Source: Actinomycetes bacterium
GTDB lineage: Bacteria > Actinomycetota > Coriobacteriia > Coriobacteriales > Eggerthellaceae
Reading direction: 5' to 3'
DNA length: 64,000 nucleotides
NCBI GenBank assembly: GCA_023394615.1
Contig: JAEXAI010000022.1
Span: 62,001-126,000 of the forward strand
Shown here: positions 23,946-31,930 of the stretch, in pieces
Position numbering within the stretch: the stretch's first letter is position 1
Layout of the letters: every line of letters begins with the position of its first letter
Notes under the pieces: model-generated
Databases searched by the model: none
Seen by the model: only the letters and a program-made list of their open reading frames with translations
Told to the model about the DNA's origin: nothing
Made by a program: the position numbers and the translations under genes

Positions 23946-26900
23946 ATGGCACAGCTAACCATGTCGCGTCGCAACTTCATGAAGACGATGGCGGTTACTG
24001 GGACGGCTGCGGCAATCGGTTCTTCGGCGATAAGTCCCATGCAGGCTCTTGCCGAAACCGATACGCCCAAGGCGGGAGAAGTGACGCATGTTCGCACGTG
24101 CTGTCGAGCTTGTGGCAAAGTGGAATGCGGCGTCTGGGTGACCGTACAGGATGGCAAGGCCATCAAGGTCGAAGGCGACGAGTCCGCTCCGCAGAGTCGA
24201 GGACATTGCTGCGCGAAAAGCCAGTCATCCATGCAAGCGGCGTATCACCCCGATCGTCTGCGCTACCCTGTGAAGCGCACGAATCCGAAAGGGTCGGATG
24301 ACCCCGGTTGGGTGCGCATCACGTTGCCCGAGGCTTTCGAGCTGACCGGTCAAGGAATGGGCGAGGTCGTCGACAAATACGGCGGGCAGTCCATTTTCGT
24401 GATGTGCGGCACGTCGCGCGTATGGTCGCTTGGTCCCTATCAGGGCATGAAGCAGCTGTTCGGCACCCCGAACGCGCATCTGGCCTATCAGGTCTGCAAG
24501 GGTCCGCGCCACTGGGCCGGCATCATGACTGACGAGATGGGCTCTCCCTGGATGGAAGTCGAAGCAGAGCCGAAAGTGTATCTGCAGTGGGGCACCGCAG
24601 TCGAGTATTCCAACTATGACACCACCAACCGCACCATTTCCGACGTTGCGCCGCATGCGAAATACCATATCGATGTGGATCCGCGCGTCACGCCGCTGGG
24701 TAAGGAAGCCGATATCTGGCTGCCGCTGCGTCCCGGTACTGACGGTGCGATGGCACTGGGTTGGTTCAACTGGATTATTGAGAACGAGGCCTACGATGAC
24801 ACGATGGTGCGTCGTTGGTCGAATGCAACGTTTTTGTATTGTGATGAGAAGCCGTGGTATACCGAAGGTTGGCTGGTCGAGGGCAATGGCGGCGTGGATA
24901 TGCGCTCCAAGCTCATTACCGAAGCTGACATCAAAGAAGGCGGCAAACACCAGCGCTTCATGGTGTGGGACGAGAACAACAACCGTCTGACTTATTGGGA
25001 CGCTGAAGAGGGCAAGTGGGAAGGCGAGACCCATAAGGTTCCCACGACCGGATCATTTATCAAGCACCCGCTGACCGGTTTGGTGGGCGACGCTTGGCTG
25101 CCCGACGAATCCGTCTGGTGCGACCCAGGCGATGCTACGTTTGACAAGTACTGGGATTCGGGCAACGAGAAGGGCGCTACCAGCAATCCAGCCGGTCTGC
25201 CCAAAAAGCCCGCGTTGTTCCCCGGTGAGGTTCCCGTTACGCTGAAAGATGGCAAATCGTACAAGTGCCGCACCGTGTGGGATGGTTTTCATGATCTAAC
25301 CAGCGAATATGACTGGGACAAGGTTGAAGAGATCACCGGCGTTTCCGGCAAAAAGTGCGAAGAGGCCGTGAAAATCTGGACCACGCGCATCGACGCGCGC
25401 CATGGCAATGGCGGCATCCATTTCCAGCTGGCAACCGACCAGAACGGCAATTCCATCCAGAACTGCCGCGTGCTGCAGATGCTCAGCTGCGTTACCGGCA
25501 ACTCCGACGAACCCGCAGGCAACCGCGGGTCCAGCAAGAGCCAGTTCGACGGCAATCCCGGCCGTTCCAACATGCAGGCCGCAAGCGCCTATGGCGATTC
25601 TGCCAAAACGTGGACCGGGCGTGACTACAGCTTGGATGAATTGGCCAAGTACATGCAGGATTTCGTGCAGTACCTGATCGATGAAAAGTCTCCTTTGGCT
25701 GAACGCTACGGCAACAAAGTACCCTCAGACGACGAAGCCATCATTATCGCCAAACGCATGGGTGGCGCCATGAGGCAGTCTCAGTACTGGCCCAACCCCA
25801 AGACCATCTTCACCCGCAATGCAGGCGAGATCGATGCAGACCGCTTCCCGCTGGATCGCTACTGGGCACGTTGGGTGGACGCAAACGCCACGTGGGACGG
25901 CTGCTTGCAAGATCCTAACTGGTCGCTAGCCATGAAAAACGACAACAAGGAAGTCGGCTACAACGTCAAGGAAACGCCCTATGCGCTCCATGGCGGCTTG
26001 TGTCAGTCGGGCGACCTGATGAACATGGCCAACATCGCACGCGCATGGGATGCCATGACGCAACTTGACTTCTTTGTGGACATTAATCTGTGGTTCTGCC
26101 CCAACAATGGCAATGCCGATGTGATTTTCCCGTGCCAGCACTGGATGGAGCTTGACTCCACCCGCGTGTCTCAAGGTGCCGGCGGATTCTTCGGCTGCTG
26201 CTGCCAGGCTATCGAGCCTCCAGGAGAGACCATCTACGATCCCGACTGGAACGTGGGCATGTACAAATGCATGGGTGTGCCATGGAACACGAAAGATCCC
26301 AAAGCCGAGCCTTCGCACGAACTGAATTTTGCTCCGCAGTGTCAGACCAATATCGACAAGTGGAAGGAAAAACTGGGAGACGTCTATGATGTAACGGGAG
26401 GCGACAGCTATCTGTGGCCCGATCATGCGCGCGTCTTGAAAGACAACGTAGATGCATGGCAGACGGCGGAATTCCCCAATGGACCCACCTGGGCGCAGGC
26501 CAAGCAATGGTTCACCGATCACGGATGGATGGATTGTCGCGTGTGGCATCCCGAGCGTTGGGGTACGTACCGTCGCCACGAGATGGGCTGGCGTCGCCAG
26601 CAGGGCGGTTTCAACCTGTATCCGCTTTTGGACTTGCATCCCGGTTTCATCACGCCATCGGGCCTGATTGAGATTTGGTCCATCGTATGCGAGGCCTATA
26701 TCTGCAACATGGGAGATGCCCCGGCAAACGATGCGCGCTGGGCTCATTCCGACTTGAAGCATTTCCAGGGCAACGACGACCGCTTCCCGGTTTATCGCGA
26801 GCCCACTGACTCGCCGGTCAGTCGCCCCGAGCTCTATGATGCGACGAAGATTGACAGCGCCGACGATACCTATTTCATGAATCACAGCTATGGCGCCACC

Positions 26901-27461
26901 CTGAAGAAGTACCCGGACAACAGCTTCATCATGACAACTGGATCGCGTCAGCCGGTCTACTTCCACTCCGAGCACAGGCAGCTGCCGTGGTGCCGCGAGT
27001 TGTGGCCCAGCCCTCGTGTGGAAATGAATCCCAAAGACGCTGCGCGCCTAGGTTTGAAACAGGGCGATTGGGTCTGGCTGGAAACCCCGTGGGGTAAAGT
27101 GCGCGAAGTGCTGGATCTGTACTACGGCATCAGCGAAGGCATTATTAACGCCAACCATGCCTGGTGGTTCCCCGAATTCGATACCGCATCGCACGGTTTC
27201 GAACTGGTGGGCATCAACTGCGTGAATGACCCGTACGGTCAGGATTGCGTGGGCGGCTGCGCCACCATGAGGTCGACCCCTACGGTCGTGTACAAGGCAA
27301 CAAAGGACAATTCGCCGTTCGGCAACCCGGTTCCCTGCGATCCCAACGGCAAAGAGTGCATCCACGATGCATCCGACAAGCGTTTGCGTCAATGGGTTAG
27401 CACCGGCACGGGCATACGCGCTCGCGTTAAGGGCGAACCCGAGTGGAACCAGGGAGCGTGA
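23946..27461 (+). CDS. Tat-exported molybdopterin oxidoreductase, catalytic subunit (DMSO reductase family)
   Basis: 1171 residues, longer than a typical DmsA (about 800). A twin-arginine signal (SRRNFMKTMAVTGTAAAIG, from residue 7) is followed by the [4Fe-4S] motif CCRACGKVEC ... GHCCAKS (Cys53, 56, 61 and 88/89) and the family HPDRLRYPVKR. The Mo/W ligand region is AYQVCKGPRHW, making Cys184 the likely metal ligand rather than the Ser of DMSO reductases (inference from position). The C-terminus has the dinucleotide-binding domain (PRVEMNPKDAARLGLKQGD; WLETPWGKVR). It would reduce or transform an unknown substrate outside the cytoplasm. It heads a dmsABC-like operon and is opposite the LuxR-type regulator. 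The organisation recalls Eggerthellaceae respiratory reductases and catechol dehydroxylases. Confidence 0.9.
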   Translation: MAQLTMSRRNFMKTMAVTGTAAAIGSSAISPMQALAETDTPKAGEVTHVRTCCRACGKVECGVWVTVQDGKAIKVEGDESAPQSRGHCCAKSQSSMQAAYHPDRLRYPVKRTNPKGSDDPGWVRITLPEAFELTGQGMGEVVDKYGGQSIFVMCGTSRVWSLGPYQGMKQLFGTPNAHLAYQVCKGPRHWAGIMTDEMGSPWMEVEAEPKVYLQWGTAVEYSNYDTTNRTISDVAPHAKYHIDVDPRVTPLGKEADIWLPLRPGTDGAMALGWFNWIIENEAYDDTMVRRWSNATFLYCDEKPWYTEGWLVEGNGGVDMRSKLITEADIKEGGKHQRFMVWDENNNRLTYWDAEEGKWEGETHKVPTTGSFIKHPLTGLVGDAWLPDESVWCDPGDATFDKYWDSGNEKGATSNPAGLPKKPALFPGEVPVTLKDGKSYKCRTVWDGFHDLTSEYDWDKVEEITGVSGKKCEEAVKIWTTRIDARHGNGGIHFQLATDQNGNSIQNCRVLQMLSCVTGNSDEPAGNRGSSKSQFDGNPGRSNMQAASAYGDSAKTWTGRDYSLDELAKYMQDFVQYLIDEKSPLAERYGNKVPSDDEAIIIAKRMGGAMRQSQYWPNPKTIFTRNAGEIDADRFPLDRYWARWVDANATWDGCLQDPNWSLAMKNDNKEVGYNVKETPYALHGGLCQSGDLMNMANIARAWDAMTQLDFFVDINLWFCPNNGNADVIFPCQHWMELDSTRVSQGAGGFFGCCCQAIEPPGETIYDPDWNVGMYKCMGVPWNTKDPKAEPSHELNFAPQCQTNIDKWKEKLGDVYDVTGGDSYLWPDHARVLKDNVDAWQTAEFPNGPTWAQAKQWFTDHGWMDCRVWHPERWGTYRRHEMGWRRQQGGFNLYPLLDLHPGFITPSGLIEIWSIVCEAYICNMGDAPANDARWAHSDLKHFQGNDDRFPVYREPTDSPVSRPELYDATKIDSADDTYFMNHSYGATLKKYPDNSFIMTTGSRQPVYFHSEHRQLPWCRELWPSPRVEMNPKDAARLGLKQGDWVWLETPWGKVREVLDLYYGISEGIINANHAWWFPEFDTASHGFELVGINCVNDPYGQDCVGGCATMRSTPTVVYKATKDNSPFGNPVPCDPNGKECIHDASDKRLRQWVSTGTGIRARVKGEPEWNQGA

Positions 27462-27466
27462 TTGAG

Positions 27467-28129
27467 ATGACACAATATGCAATCGTAACCGACTTGAATC
27501 GTTGTGTGGGATGTCTCGCCTGCTCAACAGCTTGTAAAACCGTGAACGGCGTGCAGCCTGGCGACTTCTGGATTAAGACGCTTCGCATTGGGCCCACCCC
27601 GAAAGCAGGCGGTAGCGGCGATTTTCCCGATGTGGAGATGTACTTTCTGCCTATTCAGTGCCAGCACTGCAAAGATCCCGAGTGCGTGAAGGTGTGCCCC
27701 ACGGGCGCATCGCACAAGATGGCCGACGGCACGGTGCAGATCGACAAATCCAAGTGCATTGGCTGCCAGTTCTGCGTCATGGCGTGCCCCTACGGCGTGC
27801 GCTACCTGAACCAAGATGAACGTGTTGTTGAAAAATGCACGCTGTGCGAGCAGCGCATCGCCCAAGGCGAATTGCCTCAGTGCGTTATGCAGTGCGGATC
27901 GCGTGCCCGTTTCTTCGGCGATGTGGAAAAAGGTGTTGCCTCATTCGAGGCGCCGGCACCGACGCACAACCTAGCCACTCCCTACGATCAGATGATTACC
28001 GAACGCACGACCGCTGGGGAATACCTAGAGGAATTCAGCGACTCGGACATCTACCATCTGACGGATGTGGGCAACGGGCCTTCGGTGTGCTACATCCTGC
28101 GAAACCGTACGTGGCAGGGAAAGGAGTAG
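27467..28129 (+). CDS. DmsB-like four-cluster ferredoxin subunit
   Basis: 220 residues with four cysteine motifs: CVGCLACSTACKTVNG, CQHCKDPECVKVCPTGA, CIGCQFCVMACPYGVRY and CTLCEQRIAQGELPQC, the layout of DmsB/NrfC-type electron-transfer subunits. It would relay electrons from the membrane anchor to the catalytic subunit and probably rides out with it through the Tat system, having no signal of its own. The ATG at 27467 has AGGGAG ten bases upstream; the open frame from 27443 overlaps the catalytic gene and is unlikely. It is 5 bp downstream of the catalytic subunit. Confidence 0.93.
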   Translation: MTQYAIVTDLNRCVGCLACSTACKTVNGVQPGDFWIKTLRIGPTPKAGGSGDFPDVEMYFLPIQCQHCKDPECVKVCPTGASHKMADGTVQIDKSKCIGCQFCVMACPYGVRYLNQDERVVEKCTLCEQRIAQGELPQCVMQCGSRARFFGDVEKGVASFEAPAPTHNLATPYDQMITERTTAGEYLEEFSDSDIYHLTDVGNGPSVCYILRNRTWQGKE

Positions 28130-28132
28130 ATT

Positions 28133-29011
28133 ATGGAATTGCAATGGCCCCTTATCCTGTTCACCACTTTTCTCGCTTGGTCGGCTGGCGTGTTTGCTAC
28201 ACAGTGCCTCTATGCCATGCAAGGCAAAGGCGCGAAAGCCCAGTTGCCAGCCCTCATCGTGTCTGTAGTGCTTTTGGCCATAGGTGGAATCTGCGTTTTC
28301 TTCCATCTGCAGCATTGGGAGCGCATCTTCAACGGCTTTGGTCACCTGACTTCCGGAATCACGCAGGAGCTTATCGCCATCGTGGTGATGTTCATCGTGA
28401 TGGTCATCTTCTTCGTATACCTGCGCCGTTCTGGCGACGAGGCGAAGGTGCCCCAATGGGTATGTATCCTGGGCATAGTGGTGGCTGCTATTCTGGCGGT
28501 GGTTATGAGCCACAGCTACATGATGCCTTCTCGTCCTGCATGGAATTCCGTGCTGCAGATTGGCTCCATCGTGGGTGCGGCCTGCGCGTTCGGACCGGCT
28601 ACCATGGCGTTTATCTGCGCATTGCTCGACGGTGATGCCGACAATGAATACCACGCCAAACTGAACGTGATTGGCCAGGCAATCAACGTTGCTCTGACCT
28701 TGGTGTACCTGATTGCGATGAGTTTCGTAGGCAGTGCCTTCACGAAAGTATCCTACTGGTTCGATCCGACCTCTCCTACACAGGGCTTGGTGGATGCTTC
28801 CGCCACAAGTCCGTTCGCGGGTGACGCGATTGGTTTCACCATTGTTGCCATCTTGGGTGTGCTTGCAGGTTTGCTCGCTGCCTATATGGGTAAGAAGCAA
28901 GGCAACTGGAAGATGTGGGGCGCCATCGCGGCAGTGGCCGTGTTTGTCGGCGCGCTGTGTCTGCGTGCAACGTTCTACCTGATGGGAGTTTCGGTCTACC
29001 CGTTCTTCTAA
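28133..29011 (+). CDS. DmsC-like membrane anchor
   Basis: 292-residue polytopic protein with about eight hydrophobic helices (ILFTTFLAWSAGVFATQCL ... AAVAVFVGALCLRATFYLMG), matching DmsC anchors that oxidise menaquinol and pass electrons to the B subunit. It begins 3 bp after the ferredoxin gene with AAGGAG before the ATG. It is the last gene of the operon and is followed by a long hairpin. Confidence 0.88.
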   Translation: MELQWPLILFTTFLAWSAGVFATQCLYAMQGKGAKAQLPALIVSVVLLAIGGICVFFHLQHWERIFNGFGHLTSGITQELIAIVVMFIVMVIFFVYLRRSGDEAKVPQWVCILGIVVAAILAVVMSHSYMMPSRPAWNSVLQIGSIVGAACAFGPATMAFICALLDGDADNEYHAKLNVIGQAINVALTLVYLIAMSFVGSAFTKVSYWFDPTSPTQGLVDASATSPFAGDAIGFTIVAILGVLAGLLAAYMGKKQGNWKMWGAIAAVAVFVGALCLRATFYLMGVSVYPFF

Positions 29012-29042
29012 TAGCTACGTAGTATTTTCCCTCCCTCCCTTT

Positions 29043-29077
29043 GACGCCCCGCAACGACAACAACGTTGCGGGGCGTC
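29043..29077 (+). terminator. Hairpin after the dmsABC-like operon
   Basis: GACGCCCCGCAACG (29043-29056) pairs perfectly with 29064-29077 (14 bp, 7-nt loop). There is no T-tract after it, so it may be a terminator needing help or an RNA-stabilising stem. A 27-bp repeat copy begins 5 bp downstream. Confidence 0.65.
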
Positions 29078-29081
29078 GCAC

Positions 29082-29108
29082 GTGTCAGCGGGACGGGTCG
29101 TTTGACAC
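29082..29108 (+). repeat. 27-bp repeat, copy 3
   Basis: Begins GTGTCAGCGGGACGGGTCG and ends TTTGACAC; it differs from the units at 12459 and 12490 at two positions. Similarity to copy 2 continues about 18 bp further (ATGCGYGAGC...TCATG), so copies 2 and 3 are direct repeats of about 45 bp on either side of the respiratory island. Confidence 0.85.
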
Positions 29109-29220
29109 ATGCGCGAGCAATCATGCGTTCGGCAACACATTCCAGTGGCTTATTCGCCCACATCCTCATCCTTGCTTGCATGCTTTGCATCGTCGAATGT
29201 CTTGAAACAGGATTTCGGGT

Positions 29221-29412
29221 TTTCAAAACACGTTTTCGGCGACTAAACGAAGCATTGTGTGAGGTCTTCAGGCAGAACAAGAAGAGACTTTCTGTGACCT
29301 GCGGTTTTAAGGGGCTTCCCAAGCTCCTTCAGCGTTAGCGCCTTCGTAAAGCACACAATAAGTAATACATCGTCACAATGCTTCGTTTAATCGCCTCTTT
29401 TCTGTTTTGAAA
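29221..29412. repeat. Long inverted-repeat element, family 2, copy A
   Basis: 192 bp with 39-nt inverted ends (29221-29259 and 29374-29412; TTTCAAAACA outside, TAAACGAAGCATTGTG inside, 31 of 39 matching). The centre carries TCTGTGACCTGCGGTT (29291-29306). A second copy lies at 57016-57213 with the same end and centre sequences. No convincing ORF is inside. Confidence 0.85.
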
Positions 29413-29577
29413 TTACAAGACGCTCTCAGCGACAGATAAGCTTGAAAACTCCAGCCTAATAAGAAACGTTTGCAAACCGATTTCGGAGTCGTGGCATACG
29501 CCGATGCGATGTACGCCGACGCACCGGCGACGCAGTGTGATGCAGTGTGATACTGGGGCGTTTCCAGCAATCTCGAA

Positions 29578-29780
29578 GTCGATTCCCCGTTTTTGGTAAA
29601 AAAGTTCAGTAATAGGCAAATAAGTTAATTCATTGTATGCATTGCTCAGTATCCGAAATGCATCATCCGGAGCATAATTGCATCGTCGCAGTTCAGCGGC
29701 GTGCATGAAAAAGGACATCAGTGAAATCGAGTGCGCAAAAACCTAATGCTGCACTTTTCTTCCAAAAACGGGGGGTCGAC
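29578..29780. repeat. Long inverted repeat, singleton
   Basis: 28-nt arms at 29578-29605 and 29753-29780 (24 of 28 matching; core CCCCGTTTTTGG perfectly paired) about 150 bp apart. Two of the four mismatches would be G-U pairs in RNA. The 3' arm is preceded by GCTGCACTTTT, which recurs at about 29797. Short ORFs on the minus strand here (for example 29413-29718) have no recognisable product. Confidence 0.7.
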
Positions 29781-30248
29781 CGGAAGATTTGCAAGAAGCT
29801 GCACTTTTTTGACATGTTTCTCCCTGCGGCACGATAAATGGCACGATAAGTCGCCAAGTCGCGCTCCTTGGTGAATCGCCGAGTCGCACCCCGCAGAACC
29901 GCCGGACCCCGCTCCTTGCAGCCGGGATCCATGGATCAGCTTCCAAGACACAAACACGAAACTGGCGCATCTGCGTAGGTATTAGGTGGCTGGTGCCGCT
30001 CTACTGCCACTCGGTTGCGCCCCGTGTTGCTATTACATTGGATAGTTTCGGTTGCACTTGCGGCTGGCCGTCGGTTGAATGCGGGTTGAACACAGGTTGG
30101 GCGCGCGCGTTGCAGTTGCGGTGGCGTCATTTTGCCTCTGTACTATGCTTTAAAATGCGCTAGAATATGAACGTTTACGGCGTGCGTATGGCCCGCAGAA
30201 CGGCTTTACATAATCAGCGAAATTTATGGTGTGATAAAGAGGAGTTTT
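29781..30248. other. Gene-free region upstream of the atp operon
   Basis: I see no convincing gene. GGCACGATAA occurs twice near 29830-29850, and GTCGCACCCCGC-type sequence around 29880-29900 resembles units of the 39-bp array at 56731. An AT-rich stretch at 30140-30170 (TATGCTTTAAAATGCGCTAGAAT) is where the atp promoter probably lies, but no hexamer pair with normal spacing is clear. Confidence 0.45.
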
Positions 30249-30368
30249 ATGCATAAATTGGGGTATGGATTATCTCAAAATGCATATTTGCGCGAAATGA
30301 GCCGTTCGTATGCATTTTTGTGTGATTTACGGCCCCGTTCGCCGTTTTTTTCCGCTTTCCTGTGGTAA
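30249..30368 (+). CDS. Possible 39-residue leader peptide before atpI
   Basis: An ATG at 30249 has AGAGGAG four bases upstream, a stronger site than many real genes here, and opens a 39-codon frame (MHKLGYGLSQNAYLREMSRS ... FFSAFLW) ending 84 bp before atpI. There is no recognisable family. It may be a short leader whose translation affects the atp transcript, or chance. Only the ribosome binding site and its position support it. Confidence 0.3.
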   Translation: MHKLGYGLSQNAYLREMSRSYAFLCDLRPRSPFFSAFLW

Positions 30369-30452
30369 AGCAGAGCAAGTGGGCTATTATATCCGATGGT
30401 TTTGTGACAACTAGATTGAAATTGTGTAGACGCGGATTGAAAGAGTGTATTT

Positions 30453-30743
30453 GTGGCGTTAGCTGTGTTTGTCGGCATTTGTGCCGGAATGGCGGGCTTC
30501 ATCCCATTGTGGGCGGCTCTGCAAGCAACTAAACGAATAAAGAGCACTTCCAATCTATCGCATGCAAGCACCTTGTTGATTGCCGTATTCGTCTCTGTTC
30601 TGATTCTGTTCGGTGCGGTGGTCCTTTGTATAGTTGTTGATCGCGCGAATATTCTCCCCTTCGCATTTGGTGAAGCTGGCGGCATTGTGGCCGTCGCCAT
30701 CATCTTCGGAGTAACGAAATTCGTACAGAACAAACGTCAATAG
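30453..30743 (+). CDS. atpI: AtpI-like small membrane protein
   Basis: 96 residues with three hydrophobic segments (VFVGICAGMAGFIPLWAAL; LLIAVFVSVLILFGAVVLCI; GGIVAVAIIFGVTKFV). Position directly before atpB and size fit AtpI, which assists c-ring assembly or Mg2+ supply for the F-ATPase. Sequence similarity in this family is low, so the call rests mainly on context. The GTG start has GAAAGAG upstream. Confidence 0.7.
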   Translation: MALAVFVGICAGMAGFIPLWAALQATKRIKSTSNLSHASTLLIAVFVSVLILFGAVVLCIVVDRANILPFAFGEAGGIVAVAIIFGVTKFVQNKRQ

Positions 30744-30758
30744 AAGAAAGGGCGATTT

Positions 30759-31535
30759 GTGAACGCACTCGAAGAACTTTCCGCATCGGTACCGGAGTTA
30801 CAGCATTCTTTCGACTCCATGTTCGTAGTAGGCGGCATGACGCAATACACGATGTGGATGGTTATCATCTTCGCACTCGTGTTGATTGTGGTTTTGACGG
30901 CAGCTCGCAAGCTCACGCTTGTTCCGAACAACAAATTCGTGAACATCGTGGAATACGGCTACGACTTCGTTCGTAGCGACATGGGCGAAAACGCTATCGG
31001 CCATGGGTACGAAAAGCACCTTCCGTTTTTGGCGACGCTGTTCTTCTTTATTCTGATTGCCAACTTCATCGGATTGGTTCCCGGCTTCAAAACGCCGACT
31101 GGATCGATTAGCATCACGTGGGCTCTGGCAGCCATCTCGTTTGTGTACTTCAACTATTACGGCTTCAAGACGCGCGGCGGTTGGGGCTACATCAAGTCCA
31201 TCGCGCCGTCCGGTCTGCCGGTGGTCATGGTCCCCGTCATCTGGTTCTTCGAGTTGATTTCTTTGGTTCTGCGCGTGCTCACACTGGCAGTTCGACTTTA
31301 TGGCAACATGTTCGCAGGCCATATGGTGCTGGGCATCTTCGCACTGGCCACCAGCGTGTTCTTGAGCACGGCTGTGCAAAATCTCGACTTCATCATCGCT
31401 TTGCCGTCCATCGGCTGGTTTATATTGCTCTTGGCCATCTACGCACTGGAAACGCTCGTTGCTTTCCTGCAGGCTTATGTGTTCACCATCTTGTCCGCTG
31501 TCTATATTTCACTGGCTACCAGCGAAGCTCACTAG
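30759..31535 (+). CDS. atpB: F-type ATP synthase subunit a
   Basis: 258-residue F0 subunit that forms the proton half-channels beside the c-ring. The essential Arg lies in VLTLAVRLYGNMFAGH, a canonical stretch, and the C-terminal ALETLVAFLQAYVFTILSAVYI is equally typical. The start is GTG at 30759 with AGAAAGGG upstream, 15 bp after atpI. Confidence 0.96.
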   Translation: MNALEELSASVPELQHSFDSMFVVGGMTQYTMWMVIIFALVLIVVLTAARKLTLVPNNKFVNIVEYGYDFVRSDMGENAIGHGYEKHLPFLATLFFFILIANFIGLVPGFKTPTGSISITWALAAISFVYFNYYGFKTRGGWGYIKSIAPSGLPVVMVPVIWFFELISLVLRVLTLAVRLYGNMFAGHMVLGIFALATSVFLSTAVQNLDFIIALPSIGWFILLLAIYALETLVAFLQAYVFTILSAVYISLATSEAH

Positions 31536-31618
31536 ACGCAGGACGGCGCATCGCCCGGCGCTGACAGGGCATTGATTTGGATCTTGGTCGGAAAAGCCGA
31601 CTGATCGATAGTAACGGA

Positions 31619-31641
31619 GGCTTCGGAAAGGTTCCGAGGCC
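31619..31641 (+). promoter_or_regulatory. Hairpin in the atpB-atpE spacer
   Basis: GGCTTCGGAA (31619-31628) pairs with TTCCGAGGCC (31632-31641) with one G-U pair and a 3-nt loop, ending 4 bp before the AAAGGAGGAA site of atpE. The atpB-atpE gap (124 bp) is by far the longest in the core operon. A role in raising c-subunit yield through mRNA stability or processing is an inference. Confidence 0.5.
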
Positions 31642-31659
31642 GGTTAAAGGAGGAAACAA

Positions 31660-31878
31660 GTGGATATCACCTTGGCAGTATCTGCACTCAAGGTCGTCGG
31701 CTATGGCCTGGGCGCCATCGGCCCTGGCATCGGCATCGGCATTGCTACTTACGGCTGCTGCGTCGCGACCGCCCGTCAGCCTGAATTGGCTGGACGCATC
31801 TTCACGGACTTCATCATCGGTGCTGCACTGGCTGAAGCCCTGGCTCTGATCGGCTTCGTTCTGACGTTCATCCTGTAA
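31660..31878 (+). CDS. atpE: F-type ATP synthase subunit c
   Basis: 72-residue hairpin of two membrane helices. Helix 1 has GAIGPGIGIGIATYG, the loop ARQPEL, and helix 2 has AALAEALALIGFVL with the ion-binding Glu. The Gln and Ser of sodium-type rings (a Q in helix 1 and ES in helix 2) are absent, so proton coupling is expected. A Cys-Cys pair in the loop-proximal helix (TYGCCVATA) is unusual. The start is GTG with AAAGGAGGAA upstream. Confidence 0.96.
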   Translation: MDITLAVSALKVVGYGLGAIGPGIGIGIATYGCCVATARQPELAGRIFTDFIIGAALAEALALIGFVLTFIL

Positions 31879-31930
31879 ATTCAACCTTATGCACGGTAGA
31901 GCCGTAGTAAGGCTGAAAGGAGGAATGACC

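Noticed and set aside
29413..29718. A 101-codon minus-strand frame upstream of the atp operon
   Set aside because: It overlaps an inverted-repeat arm, has no recognisable domain and no good ribosome binding site. It could be a gene remnant, but nothing supports that.
31660..31878. Sodium-dependent ATP synthase
   Set aside because: The c subunit lacks the Gln and Ser sodium ligands seen in sodium-type rings.
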